Positions 27,231 to 35,616 of a stretch of DNA of 64,000 nucleotides are shown in pieces. The position numbers were made by a program, and so were the translations under genes. The DNA is from Pseudomonas paracarnis (GTDB taxonomy: Bacteria; Pseudomonadota; Gammaproteobacteria; Pseudomonadales; Pseudomonadaceae). Position 1 is the stretch's first letter. Every line of letters begins with the position of its first letter. The stretch lies in the NCBI RefSeq assembly GCF_904063055.1, contig NZ_CAJFCN010000001.1, positions 186,001 to 250,000 of the forward strand, read 5' to 3'. The notes beneath the pieces were generated by a model that ran no database searches, was not told where the DNA came from, and saw only the letters and a program-made list of their open reading frames with translations.

Positions 27231-27866
27231 ATGGAACTCTATACTTACTACCGTTCTACCGCGTCGTATCGAGTACGTATTGCCCTGGCCCTCAAAGGCC
27301 TGGATTTCACCGCGCTGCCGGTCAACCTGCTGGTGCCGGCAGGCGGCGCCAACCGCCAGCCTGAATACCTGGCGATCAACCCCCAAGGGCGGGTGCCGGC
27401 ACTGCGTACTGATGAAGGGGCGTTGCTGATCCAGTCACAGGCGATCATTGAGTACCTGGAGGAGCGTTATCCCCAGGTGCCGTTGCTCTCCAAAGACCTG
27501 GTAGCGCGCGCTCATGAGCGGGCGGTGGCGTCGATCATCGCCTGTGATATCCACCCGTTGCATAACTCCAGTACCCAGAACTTGCTGCGTAAATGGGGGC
27601 ACGATGAGGCGCAATTGCTGGAGTGGACCGGACACTGGATTAGCCAGGGCCTGGGCGCGGTGGAGCAGTTGATTGGCGACACCGGGTTTTGCTTTGGCGA
27701 GCAGCCGGGCTTGGCCGATGCGTTTCTAATTCCACAGCTGTACGCGGCCGAGCGTTTCAAGGTGCCCTTGGCGGCGTACCCACGCATTGGGCGGGTGGCG
27801 GCATTGGCGGCCCAACATCCGGCCTTCGTGCAGGCCCACCCCGCCAGTCAGCCTGACACACCCTAG
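27231..27866 (+). CDS. maiA: Maleylacetoacetate isomerase (zeta-class GST fold)
   Basis: 211 residues. The thioredoxin-like N-domain has the zeta-GST segment YYRSTASYRVRIALALKG near residue 4, with its catalytic Ser, and SQAIIEYLEERYP for glutathione binding. The helical C-domain follows. It isomerises maleylacetoacetate to fumarylacetoacetate using glutathione. It starts 12 bases after fahA and ends the core operon; a nested repeat follows before the MFS gene. Confidence 0.96.
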   Translation: MELYTYYRSTASYRVRIALALKGLDFTALPVNLLVPAGGANRQPEYLAINPQGRVPALRTDEGALLIQSQAIIEYLEERYPQVPLLSKDLVARAHERAVASIIACDIHPLHNSSTQNLLRKWGHDEAQLLEWTGHWISQGLGAVEQLIGDTGFCFGEQPGLADAFLIPQLYAAERFKVPLAAYPRIGRVAALAAQHPAFVQAHPASQPDTP

Positions 27867-27872
27867 GCCCCC

Positions 27873-28078
27873 TGTGGGAGGGGGGGAAGCCCCAATGCCG
27901 TTCAGTTAAGCGAGCGCAATGCTCACAGCCATGAAGATCAAATGTGGGAGCTGGCTTGCCTGCGAAAGCGTTAGTGCAGTGGCAGATGCGGTGACTGTCA
28001 CACCGCCTTCGCGGGCAAGCCCGCTCCCACAGGGGATTCGCGCTTAACTGACTGGCATTGGGGTAAACCCCTCCCACA
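27873..28078. repeat. Nested double REPIN-like element
   Basis: The outer arms run from TGTGGGAGGGGGGAAGCCCC (27873 on) through CAATGCCGTTCAGTTAAGCG, and CGCTTAACTGACTGGCATTG through CCCCTCCCACA (28041-28078), about 40 bases each and imperfectly complementary. A standard REPIN (27943-28032) sits between them, with arms TGTGGGAGCTGGCTTGCCTG and a variant CGCGGGCAAGCCCGCTCCCACA. Confidence 0.8.
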
Positions 28079-28119
28079 TTTGATCGCACCAACCTAATAA
28101 AAAATAAAGGTACCTTGCG

Positions 28120-29451
28120 ATGCACAATCAGATTGCCAGCTTTCGTGCGGCACTCGACGCCCGTCCGGTGTCGCGCTACCAATGGTTGATTCTCCTGCTG
28201 CTGGCACTGCTACTGGTCACCGATGGCTACGACGCCCAGGTGTTGGGCTATGTAGTGCCGGCGCTGGCTCAGGACTGGGGCCTGGAAAAATCCGCGTTTG
28301 GCCCCGTGTTCAGCGCCAACCTGCTGGGCCTCACCCTCGGCTCGCTGTTGGTGACGCCGCTGGCGGATCGGTTTGGCGTGCGACGTATCCTGCTGGCATG
28401 CGTGCTGATCTACGCCAGCCTCACGGTATTGATGGTGTTCGCCAATTCCCTGACCACGTTGATGGCGGCGCGTTTTATCTGCGGCATCGGCATGGGCGGT
28501 GCGATGCCCAGTGCCATGGCGTTGATGTCAGAGTATTCGCCGCCACGCCTGCGCACCTTGATGGTGACCCTGGCCGCCTGTGGCTTTTCGTTCGGCGGCG
28601 CGGCGGGTGGCTTCGTGGCGGCGGGGTTTATCGACAGCTTTGGCTGGCAGGCGGTGTTCCTGGCCGGCGGTGTGACGCCGTTGCTGCTGTTCCCGTTCCT
28701 GGTGTGGCTGTTGCCCGAATCCTTGCCGCGCCTGTTGCGCGATGCGCCGCCCTATCTGCGTTTGCGCAGAGTCACGGCGCGGATGCTGCCCGACTGGCAG
28801 CCACCGCCCGCGACCGAAGCGGAAAACTTGAAGGAGCAAGGCAGCAAACTGACGGTAGTGGAGCTGTTTCGCAACGGCTACGCGCGCCCGACGCTGCTGA
28901 TCTGGGCGACTTTTTTCGTCAGCCTGATCCTGCTGTATTTCATGATCAGTTGGTTGCCGTCGCTATTGCTCGAAAGCGGCCTGGCGTTGAACGAAGCCAA
29001 CCTGGTCACCTCCATGTTCCTGTTCGCCGGCACCTTGGGCGCCATTCTCATGGCCTGGTTTGCCGACCGCCTGAAAAGCAAAGTACGGTTGCTGTCCGGC
29101 GTGCTGGCGGCGGCAGCGTTGTGCACCGTCCTGCTGGGCTTGAACCACGACAACCCACGCTACCTGGTGGCCTGCGTGTTCGCTGCCGGGTTCTGCATCA
29201 TCGGCGGGCAACTGACCCTCAATGCCTTTGCGAGCAACTTCTACCCGGCGCACGTGCGCGCCACCGGTACGGGCTGGGCGTTGGGGGTGGGGCGGTTCGG
29301 GTCGATTCTAGGGCCGCTGTTTGGCAGCCTGTTGTTGGCGATGCATATACCGGTCGAGCAGATTTTCTTTTTTTGCGCGATTCCGGCGGTGATTGCAGCG
29401 TTGCTGATTATTCAAGTGCGGGCTCCTACAGTGGGGTCAGTGCACCACTGA
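28120..29451 (+). CDS. MFS transporter, aromatic acid:H+ symporter (AAHS) family
   Basis: 443 residues with 12 predicted helices. The LLVTDGYDAQVLGYVVPAL start and the loop motif LADRFGVRR are features of PcaK/BenK-type aromatic acid importers; the Asp in DGYDAQ is typical. It follows the homogentisate genes with 253 bases holding the nested repeat. An aromatic acid that feeds this pathway (such as 4-hydroxyphenylpyruvate or homogentisate) is a plausible substrate, but this is inference. Its end overlaps the converging SirB1-like gene by 15 bases. Confidence 0.85.
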   Translation: MHNQIASFRAALDARPVSRYQWLILLLLALLLVTDGYDAQVLGYVVPALAQDWGLEKSAFGPVFSANLLGLTLGSLLVTPLADRFGVRRILLACVLIYASLTVLMVFANSLTTLMAARFICGIGMGGAMPSAMALMSEYSPPRLRTLMVTLAACGFSFGGAAGGFVAAGFIDSFGWQAVFLAGGVTPLLLFPFLVWLLPESLPRLLRDAPPYLRLRRVTARMLPDWQPPPATEAENLKEQGSKLTVVELFRNGYARPTLLIWATFFVSLILLYFMISWLPSLLLESGLALNEANLVTSMFLFAGTLGAILMAWFADRLKSKVRLLSGVLAAAALCTVLLGLNHDNPRYLVACVFAAGFCIIGGQLTLNAFASNFYPAHVRATGTGWALGVGRFGSILGPLFGSLLLAMHIPVEQIFFFCAIPAVIAALLIIQVRAPTVGSVHH

Positions 29452-30240
29452 GTTGGGCGGCAGATGCCCCAGCCGCTCGGTCAGGCGCAAGCGCTGGATC
29501 GGGTCGTCGCTGAGCAGCAGCGCGTGTTCCAGGTCGAAACGTTCGGCGCTGGGGCAGTCCAGGCGTTGATACAGGCTGGCCCGCGCCAGGTAGTCGGAGG
29601 CGCTGGCGTTGCCCAGTTCCAGTACGCGCTCGGCGTCCACCAGGGCGGCCAACGGTTCGTCGTTGGCAAGGTAGAGTTGGCGCAGGTTGCGCGACAGCCG
29701 TTGCAGGATGGCCCGTGGCTCGGCGGTCAGCAGGTGGTCGGCCTGCAATTTCAGCTTCGACCCATATTGGCGCGCCAGCAACTCCCGGCAGTCGTTGGGG
29801 TACAGGCGCCGGCCGCCGCAAGGGTCCAACAGGTGATCGGCTCCCGGTACCCGCAGCAGGAAGTGCCCAGGGAAGTTCACGCCGACCATGGGGATATCCA
29901 GGCGCCGTGCCATCTCCAGTGCGATCAGGCCCATGGCCAAGGGTTGCCCGCGTTTGCGTTGCAGCACTTTGTCCAGCAGCGCGGCGGCGGGGCGCAACGG
30001 CGTATGGTCATCCTGGGCAAACCCCAGGTCATTCATGCGCCGCAGTAGCGGCTGGCCGAGTTCATCCGCCGGTAGCAAGGGCATGCCCAGGCTCACCTGT
30101 TGTTGTAGCGCACCAAGGTCGTGCAGGATCAACGCGGGCTGCACGCTGGCGTCATGCTCGGCAGCAATCCACAACGCGGCTTCAAACAGCGCGGGGGGTG
30201 AACGGTCCAGGCAGGCGAAAAAGGCTGTGCGGGGATTCAT
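29437..30240 (-). CDS. SirB1-family (transglutaminase-like/TPR) protein
   Basis: 267 residues. The central transglutaminase-like segment (VLQRKRGQPLAMGLIALEMARRLDIPMVGVNFPGHFLLR) lacks an obvious Cys nucleophile. The C-terminal half has TPR-like helices (LVDAERVLELGNASASDYLARASLYQRL). SirB1/YchA-type proteins are widespread and poorly understood. Start ATG at 30240 follows GGAGAACTC. Single gene, convergent with the MFS gene. Confidence 0.82.
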   Translation of the reverse strand: MNPRTAFFACLDRSPPALFEAALWIAAEHDASVQPALILHDLGALQQQVSLGMPLLPADELGQPLLRRMNDLGFAQDDHTPLRPAAALLDKVLQRKRGQPLAMGLIALEMARRLDIPMVGVNFPGHFLLRVPGADHLLDPCGGRRLYPNDCRELLARQYGSKLKLQADHLLTAEPRAILQRLSRNLRQLYLANDEPLAALVDAERVLELGNASASDYLARASLYQRLDCPSAERFDLEHALLLSDDPIQRLRLTERLGHLPPNSVVH

Positions 30241-30427
30241 TGAGTTCTCCGGCGTATGCCCCCGTTTTAGCCTTGCTGCGAATTTTCGTCCAGCATCTTG
30301 AGAGATATCCCAAACTCTTATGTCGTAGATCCCACGAAAACGCGCGGCTTATTCCAGCGCAATCCAGCAGTTTTCTGCCGCAAGCCTATACTTGGCCCAC
30401 TACCAGAAGTGATTCGGGAGCTCATTG

Positions 30428-31447
30428 ATGTTTGCGCTCATGCACAGCACCCGCCTTGAATCGCTGCACCTGAGCGTTGATCCGGTGACCGGCTTGAAGG
30501 CGATCATCGCCATCCACAACAGTCGCCTGGGCCCAGCGTTGGGTGGCTGTCGTTACCTGGCTTACCCTAATGATGAAACCGCCGTGGCCGATGCCGCGCG
30601 CCTGGCGCAAGGCATGAGCTACAAAGCGGCACTGGCCGGGCTGCCGGTGGGCGGCGGCACGGCGGTGATCATCCGCCCCGTGCACGTGGAAAGCCGTGCG
30701 GCGCTGTTCGAGGCGTTTGGCCGTTGTGTGGAAAAACTCGACGGCCGCTTCATCACCTCGATCGACAGCGGTACCTCGGTTGCCGACATGGACTGCATCG
30801 CCCAGAACACTCGCTTTGTCACCAGCACCACCGCCGCCGGAGACCCTGCCCCTCATGCTGCCATGGGGGTGTTTGCCGGTATCCGCACTACCGCCATGGC
30901 GCGCCTGGGCAGCGACAACCTCGAGGGCCTGCGCGTCGCGGTGCAAGGCCTGGGGAATGTCGGTTATGCCCTGGCCGAACAATTGCACGCAGCCGGTGCC
31001 GAACTGCTGGTCAGCGATATCGACCACGGCAAGGTGCAACTGGCCATGGAGCAACTGGGCGCCCACCCGATTGCCAACGACGCCTTGCTCAGCACCCCCT
31101 GCGATATCCTCGCACCGTGCGGCGTCGGCGCCGTGTTCAACCGTAACAGCGTCGGCCAGTTGCGTTGCGCCGCCGTGGCGGGTGCGGCCAGCGCACAACT
31201 GACCAACCTGGACATCGCCGACCAATTGGAAGGCCGCGGCATCCTCTACGCGCCAGACTACGTGATCAACTCTGGCGGGCTGATCTACGTCGCCCTCAAA
31301 CACGCCGGCACCGACCTGCCTGGCATCACCGCACACCTGTCGAACATCGGCAGCCGCCTGACCGAAATCTTTGCCCACGCCCAAGCCGAAAAACGCTCCC
31401 CCGCGCGGGTGGCCGATGAACTGGCCGAACGCTTGCTGTACAAATAG
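30428..31447 (+). CDS. Glu/Leu/Phe/Val dehydrogenase homologue with altered active site
   Basis: 339 residues from the ATG at 30428. It is most like leucine dehydrogenase: substrate-binding part with LGPALGGCRYL and MSYKAALAGLPVGGGTAVI, the NAD-binding glycine motif VQGLGNVGYALAEQL, and YAPDYVINSGGLI. Lys66 matches Lys68 of Bacillus sphaericus LeuDH, but the position of its catalytic Lys80 (GGGK) is Thr78 here. Asp in TSIDSGTSVADMD is kept. Family chemistry is reversible oxidative deamination of branched-chain amino acids, which may be lost or changed. It is transcribed alone and followed by a hairpin. Confidence 0.85.
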   Translation: MFALMHSTRLESLHLSVDPVTGLKAIIAIHNSRLGPALGGCRYLAYPNDETAVADAARLAQGMSYKAALAGLPVGGGTAVIIRPVHVESRAALFEAFGRCVEKLDGRFITSIDSGTSVADMDCIAQNTRFVTSTTAAGDPAPHAAMGVFAGIRTTAMARLGSDNLEGLRVAVQGLGNVGYALAEQLHAAGAELLVSDIDHGKVQLAMEQLGAHPIANDALLSTPCDILAPCGVGAVFNRNSVGQLRCAAVAGAASAQLTNLDIADQLEGRGILYAPDYVINSGGLIYVALKHAGTDLPGITAHLSNIGSRLTEIFAHAQAEKRSPARVADELAERLLYK

Positions 31448-31455
31448 GCCAGGCA

Positions 31456-31490
31456 TTAAAAAGGCCTTGAATCCATGATTCAGGGCCTGT
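31456..31490 (-). terminator. Rho-independent terminator of yebG (possibly bidirectional)
   Basis: The stem AGGCCCTGAATC / GATTCAAGGCCT (minus strand) with an ATG loop is followed on the minus strand by TTTTTAA. It sits between the ends of the dehydrogenase and yebG, and lacks a T-run on the plus side. Confidence 0.75.
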
Positions 31491-31502
31491 TCAATTCGGG
31501 CT

Positions 31503-31763
31503 TTACTCTGCTGCCGGGTTCAGCAACTCGGACAGCGCGTCCGGTTGGCTCTTGAACGCCTTGGCAAATACATCACGGTTCTTCGCCATGTAAATCCCGG
31601 CTTCCTCCACCTGCTGCTCGCTCAACGACGGCACGGCTTTTTGCAACACCTCTGCCAGCAACTCAGCGAGTTCAAGCATCTTGTCATGACGGTCAGCTTC
31701 GGCTTTATCCATGAACAAACGCTCCAGATCTCGGCTGCTGCGGTATACCACTTCGACGGCCAT
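31503..31763 (-). CDS. yebG: YebG-family SOS-inducible protein
   Basis: 86 residues. MAVEVVYRSS, KAEADRHDKMLELAELLAEVL and MAKNRDVFAKAF align by eye with E. coli YebG (MAVEVKYV, KKEADAYDKMLDTADLL, LAEQKDVL). YebG is a small LexA-controlled protein of unclear biochemical role. The LexA box 44 bases upstream supports the assignment strongly. Single-gene transcript. Confidence 0.9.
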   Translation of the reverse strand: MAVEVVYRSSRDLERLFMDKAEADRHDKMLELAELLAEVLQKAVPSLSEQQVEEAGIYMAKNRDVFAKAFKSQPDALSELLNPAAE

Positions 31764-31806
31764 TCACCACCTCACATGCCTTCACGATAGTTGTCTTTTG
31801 CGAATA

Positions 31807-31822
31807 CTGTATTTATATACAG
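31807..31822. promoter_or_regulatory. LexA (SOS) box of yebG
   Basis: CTGTATTTATATACAG has the full CTG-N10-CAG symmetry with an AT-alternating centre and differs by one base from the E. coli core consensus CTGTATATATATACAG. Confidence 0.92.
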
Positions 31823-31874
31823 CGAAAAGGATAAGCCAAACGCTGGGGTTTGGGTAGTAGGTTTTTAATGTAGT

Positions 31875-32183
31875 TGGGAAATTGGGGTTTGCTACACCGG
31901 AAATTTCTGACAACTTGCCGGGGTTGCGCTGGAATTGTCCGGTGGCTTACCTTCTTCGGGCGCTGCATTTGCAGCGAGCGGGCTTGGCGGCCCACCAAGG
32001 AAGCGCAACGACCCCCTATGAGATTGCTGGGTTTTTACACGGCACTCTTGTTTTTATGGCGGGTTGCGCATGGACCCTTCGGGGTGCCGGGTTGTTCCTT
32101 ACCGGTCCGCCAACCTTGTGCAATCCGTCACCCAATCTGCTTGGCGGCAGACGGTGATGGTTTCTTAACTAAGGAACTAGTCG
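31875..32183 (+). ncRNA. Candidate structured 5' leader RNA of the DUF6124 gene
   Basis: No convincing protein gene fills this stretch. Four hairpins are visible in order: CGCTGC-ATTT-GCAGCG (31961-31976), CTTGG-N7-CCAAG (31983-31999), a larger one closed by TGGCGG/CCGCCA (32057-32112) capped by ACCC-TTCG-GGGT with a UUCG tetraloop, and TCTGC-N6-GCAGA (32136-32151). A leader or small RNA is inferred from this. Short in-frame ORFs run through the same bases, so a conserved peptide cannot be excluded. Confidence 0.4.
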
Positions 32184-32429
32184 ATGAAGAAACACACACC
32201 CACCCCCCCGTCTACCGAGTCAGTGCTTTTCAGTGTCACTCCTGAAGCTGATACAGAAACCTTGCTGGCAAACGCCAGCGAAACCTTGAACAGCGCCCGT
32301 GAGATGGCCAGTACCCTGGCATTCGACCTTGATGGTCCACAGCGAAGCTTGGTCCTGGCGATTCATCAACTGATTGAAATGGGCGGTCTGCTGGTCGATC
32401 GAGCGCTGGAGCAAATTGCACCAGCTTGA
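32184..32429 (+). CDS. DUF6124 (formerly DUF3077) family small protein
   Basis: 81 residues: a Pro-rich N-terminus (KKHTPTPPSTES), then two helices with LANASETLNSAREMASTLAFDLDGPQRSLVLAIHQLIEMGGLLVDRAL. Very common in Pseudomonas, often many copies per genome, function unknown. AAGGAA precedes the ATG. The long hairpin-rich stretch upstream is its likely leader. Confidence 0.8.
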   Translation: MKKHTPTPPSTESVLFSVTPEADTETLLANASETLNSAREMASTLAFDLDGPQRSLVLAIHQLIEMGGLLVDRALEQIAPA

Positions 32430-32580
32430 TGCCATGATCTGATCGTTCCCACGCCTGTGGGGACGGTCTAAAAAGTGATTGGTGAACACGGATTTTTTCT
32501 GTTACTCACTTCATCGCCGGGAGCACGACAGCGAAAACGCTAGCGACTAGACTCCTTTTACATCAACAACGGAGGCTTTT

Positions 32581-32769
32581 ATGGACACTTCCTTTTCCTC
32601 AGGTATCCAAGCAGATATCGAAGAGCAGGCTGACAGCTACGACCGCTGGTTTCGCGCGAGAGTGCAGGCCGCTCTTGATGACCCAAGCCCTGGCATTCCT
32701 CACGACGAGGTGATGGCCGAGATGCAAGCGCTGATCGAATCTAAACTCAAGAAAGGCGATGCTGATTGA
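32581..32769 (+). CDS. Antitoxin of a RelE/ParE-type pair
   Basis: 62 residues, acidic, with MDTSFSSGIQADIEEQADSYDRWFRARVQAALDDPSPGIPHDEVMAEM. This is the RelB/StbD-like antitoxin pattern in which the PxIPHDEVMAEM helix precedes the toxin-binding tail. GGAGG lies upstream. It overlaps the toxin gene by 11 bases. Confidence 0.85.
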   Translation: MDTSFSSGIQADIEEQADSYDRWFRARVQAALDDPSPGIPHDEVMAEMQALIESKLKKGDAD

Positions 32770-33028
32770 GTGGTCGCCCGCAGCGCGGGTAGAACTCCGG
32801 CAAATTATTGAGTACCTCAGTCATCGTAATCCTGTAGCAGCGCTTGAGCTTAAGCGATCAATCGAAGCTTCAGTGCTTGCCCTCTCGCGCAGACCCCATC
32901 TTTACCGCCCCGGCAGAATCGGCGGAACACGAGAGATGGTGGTACATCCGAATTATCTGGTTGTATACAAAGTGACAGACAATATTCGGATTCTCTCGGT
33001 TTTACACGCACGCCAGCGATATCCTTGA
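32759..33028 (+). CDS. RelE/ParE-family toxin
   Basis: 89 residues. Typical family pattern: LIEWSPAARVELRQIIEYLSHRNP at the N-terminus, then LSRRPHLYRPGRIGGTREMVVHPNYLVVYKV and ILSVLHARQRYP. The last His-Ala-Arg and the Arg-rich middle are as in ParE/RelE. Whether it cleaves mRNA or poisons gyrase cannot be decided from sequence. Start overlaps the antitoxin. Confidence 0.9.
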   Translation: MLIEWSPAARVELRQIIEYLSHRNPVAALELKRSIEASVLALSRRPHLYRPGRIGGTREMVVHPNYLVVYKVTDNIRILSVLHARQRYP

Positions 33029-33197
33029 AGTTTTCGTTTTTCGGATGAGCAAAAGATCTACTCTGCTCATCCTCCTGCGTGCCTCATGCTAGCCAGTCAT
33101 CATCTCATGCCTGCCCTCTGGCCTTGTTTCTGCATACAGAACAACCGTCACGTCCACCCCGCATTATCCGGTCGAGCCGACCTAAGGAAGCATCATC

Positions 33198-33686
33198 GTG
33201 AAAATCAATTGGGCCGAAAGGCTGCGTCAGCAAGTACATGGGCTGGCCGAGTCGTTGGGTAATCTGTTTGTCGAGTCGTTCCATTACCTGGCGCTGTTCG
33301 CCATTGGTGCGGTGACCGCCTGGGCAGCGGTGATGGAGTTCTTGGGGATGCTGGAGAATGGGCACATCAAGATCGATGACATCTTGCTGCTGTTCATCTA
33401 CCTGGAATTGGGCGCCATGGTCGGGATTTACTTCAAGACCAACCACATGCCGGTGCGCTTCCTGATCTACGTGGCGATTACCGCGCTCACGCGTTTGCTG
33501 ATCTCCAACGTGTCTCATCACAACCCGCCGGATCTGGGCATCATCTACCTGTGCGGCGGGATTCTACTGTTGGCGTTTGCGATCCTGGTGGTGCGCTACG
33601 CGTCGTCTGCCTTTCCTTCGGTGAAGGTCGAAAGCCCGCGTCGCAAGGGCGAGGCGAGCCTTGAGACCGAGAAAGGCGAGCTTTAA
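33198..33686 (+). CDS. psiE: Phosphate-starvation-inducible membrane protein PsiE
   Basis: 162 residues from a GTG at 33198, with four membrane helices (FHYLALFAIGAVTAWAAVMEFLG, ILLLFIYLELGAMVGIYF, VRFLIYVAITALTRLLI, IIYLCGGILLLAFAILVVRY). YIYLELGAM-like and HMPVRFLIY segments are PsiE signatures. Role unknown; PhoB-controlled in E. coli, but no clear Pho box was seen here. Ends four bases into the end of the converging DUF3509 gene. Confidence 0.88.
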   Translation: MKINWAERLRQQVHGLAESLGNLFVESFHYLALFAIGAVTAWAAVMEFLGMLENGHIKIDDILLLFIYLELGAMVGIYFKTNHMPVRFLIYVAITALTRLLISNVSHHNPPDLGIIYLCGGILLLAFAILVVRYASSAFPSVKVESPRRKGEASLETEKGEL

Positions 33687-34000
33687 AGCCCCACGCTGAA
33701 GGGCAGGGTGCGGGCGGGCGGTCGCTGCAGGAGTTTGTGGCTGTCGCCGTCCGTCATCAGCTCCAGGATTTCCACGGCGCTGTGGCCCTGTTCGATGGCG
33801 ATGCCGAACTGGATGCTTTGCACCAGGCGCCTGAGGCGCTGCGGGTCGTTGCGTTGTTCGGCGCTGATCATGCGCTTGGCCACTACGCCGGTCTCGTTCG
33901 AGAGGGTGAGCATGATGCTGCCGTCCAGCCGTTGAATGCTCAGGTTGACGCGGTATTGGGGGCTGAACGTGTCGGTGATGATCTGAAAAGGATTGTCCAT
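33683..34000 (-). CDS. DUF3509-family small protein
   Basis: 105 residues with MDNPFQIITDTFSPQYRVNLSIQRLDGSIMLTLS and SIQFGIAIEQGHSAVEIL. I place it in DUF3509, a Pseudomonas-type family of unknown function, from its start and length; not certain. No signal or membrane segment. Convergent with psiE by four bases. Confidence 0.65.
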   Translation of the reverse strand: MDNPFQIITDTFSPQYRVNLSIQRLDGSIMLTLSNETGVVAKRMISAEQRNDPQRLRRLVQSIQFGIAIEQGHSAVEILELMTDGDSHKLLQRPPARTLPFSVGL

Positions 34001-34153
34001 GGTGCGTTACCGCCTGATAAGAACATGCAGTCATTGACGGCCGGTGTCGGGATTAGTTCGCATTGCCTGACCACTGGCCAAATTCCGTTTTCCTCAAAAG
34101 CTCTACAGCAAAGGCCGTGCCGTACAGCGATTTACCCGGCACAGAAATCCAAA

Positions 34154-34242
34154 TGTGGGAGCGGGCTTGCCTGCGATTGCGGTGTATCAGCCAATCAATA
34201 GTTGGCTGAATGATCGCTATCGCGGGCAAGCCCGCTCCCACA
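34154..34242. repeat. REPIN
   Basis: Arms TGTGGGAGCGGGCTTGCCTG and CGCGGGCAAGCCCGCTCCCACA flank about 45 bases between the DUF3509 and serine-permease genes. Arm variant with GAGCGGGC rather than GAGCTGGC. Confidence 0.88.
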
Positions 34243-34265
34243 TTGGATGTATGTCGTGAGCTAAT

Positions 34266-35555
34266 TCAGGGCATTACGGAAAAAACGATCGCAGACAGCG
34301 CAATCAGGCCGATGACCACCACAAATACATTCGATACCTGACCTGAATACTGGCGCAAAGATGGCACGCGGCGAATCGCGTACATCGGCATCAGGAACAG
34401 CAGGCACGCGATGATCGGTCCGCCCATGGTTTCGATCATGCCCAGGATGCTCGGGTTGAAGGTGGCCACGGCCCAGCACGTCAGCACCATGAACAACGCG
34501 GTGCAGCGTTCCAGCCATTTCGCCGACATCGAACGGTTGCGCCCGCGCAGGGATTTGACGATCAAGCCTTGGAAGCCTTCGCTGGCACCAATGTAGTGGC
34601 CCAGGAAGGATTTGGTGATCGCCACCAGCGCGATCAACGGTGCGGCGTAGGCAATCACCGGCGTCTGGAAGTGGTTGGCCAGGTACGACAGGATCGAGAT
34701 GTTCTGCGCCTTGGCAGCGGCCAGGTCAGCCGGTGACAGCGCCAGCACGCAGCTGAAGCAGAAGAACATCACGGTCAGCACCATCATGCCGTGGGCGGTG
34801 GCCAGGATGCCGCTGCTTTTGCGCTCGGCCTGGGCGCCATAGACGCGTTTCTGGTCCACGGCAAAGGCGGAGATGATCGGCGAATGGTTGAACGAGAACA
34901 CCATTACCGGGATCGCCAGCCACAGCGTCTTGAAGAACAGCGGCAACGGCATGCCTTCGCTGGCCGAGGCGAAGAACGCGCCGTTCCAGTTGGGAATCAG
35001 GCTGAACGCCAGCAGCAGCAAGGCGGCCACGAAGGGGTACACCAGCACGCTCATGGCCTTGACGATCACGCCCTGGCCGCAACGCACGATGGCCATCAGG
35101 CCGAGGATCAGCACCAGCGACAGAATCGCCCGTGGCGGCGGCGCCATGTGCAATTGGTGCTCCATGAAACTGCCGAGGGTGTTGGTCAGCGCCACGCTGT
35201 ACACCAGCAGGATCGGGAAGATCGCAAAGAAATACAGCAGGGTGATCAGCTTGCCGGCGCCGACACCAAAGTGTTCCTCGACCACTTCGGTGATGTCGCC
35301 GGATTTGCCCGACAGCACAAAGCGCGTCAGCCCACGGTGGGCGAAGAAGGTCATCGGAAATGCCAGCAATGCCAGCACGATCAGCGGCCAGAAGCCGCCG
35401 ACGCCGGCATTGATCGGCAGGAACAGGGTGCCCGCGCCGATGGCGGTGCCATAGAGGCCGAGCATCCAGGTGGTGTCGTGTTTGGTCCAGCCGGTGGTTA
35501 CTGTGCTTTCTCTGACATCGGGATTTTCGGCAGCAGGTGTACGTACATCAGTCAT
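34266..35555 (-). CDS. Serine/threonine permease, HAAAP family (SdaC-like)
   Basis: 429 residues from the ATG at 35555, with 11 or so hydrophobic helices. [24 protein letters not shown] at the first helix is the SdaC/TdcC signature, and [11 protein letters not shown] lies in the middle. H+-coupled uptake of L-serine is the family role. It is transcribed behind the serine deaminase gene with 61 bases between, forming a serine uptake and breakdown pair. Confidence 0.92.
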   Translation of the reverse strand: MTDVRTPAAENPDVRESTVTTGWTKHDTTWMLGLYGTAIGAGTLFLPINAGVGGFWPLIVLALLAFPMTFFAHRGLTRFVLSGKSGDITEVVEEHFGVGAGKLITLLYFFAIFPILLVYSVALTNTLGSFMEHQLHMAPPPRAILSLVLILGLMAIVRCGQGVIVKAMSVLVYPFVAALLLLAFSLIPNWNGAFFASASEGMPLPLFFKTLWLAIPVMVFSFNHSPIISAFAVDQKRVYGAQAERKSSGILATAHGMMVLTVMFFCFSCVLALSPADLAAAKAQNISILSYLANHFQTPVIAYAAPLIALVAITKSFLGHYIGASEGFQGLIVKSLRGRNRSMSAKWLERCTALFMVLTCWAVATFNPSILGMIETMGGPIIACLLFLMPMYAIRRVPSLRQYSGQVSNVFVVVIGLIALSAIVFSVMP

Positions 35556-35616
35556 CGGTATTGCCTCGTTATTATTTTTGCGCGGGCTCACGTTGGGGCG
35601 GGTAGCAGTGCTCCGA

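Noticed and set aside
31874..32245. Open frames of 91-123 codons between yebG and the DUF6124 gene
   Set aside because: Cys/Trp/Arg-rich without a domain; hairpins give a better account, though a conserved peptide is kept as an alternative in the findings.
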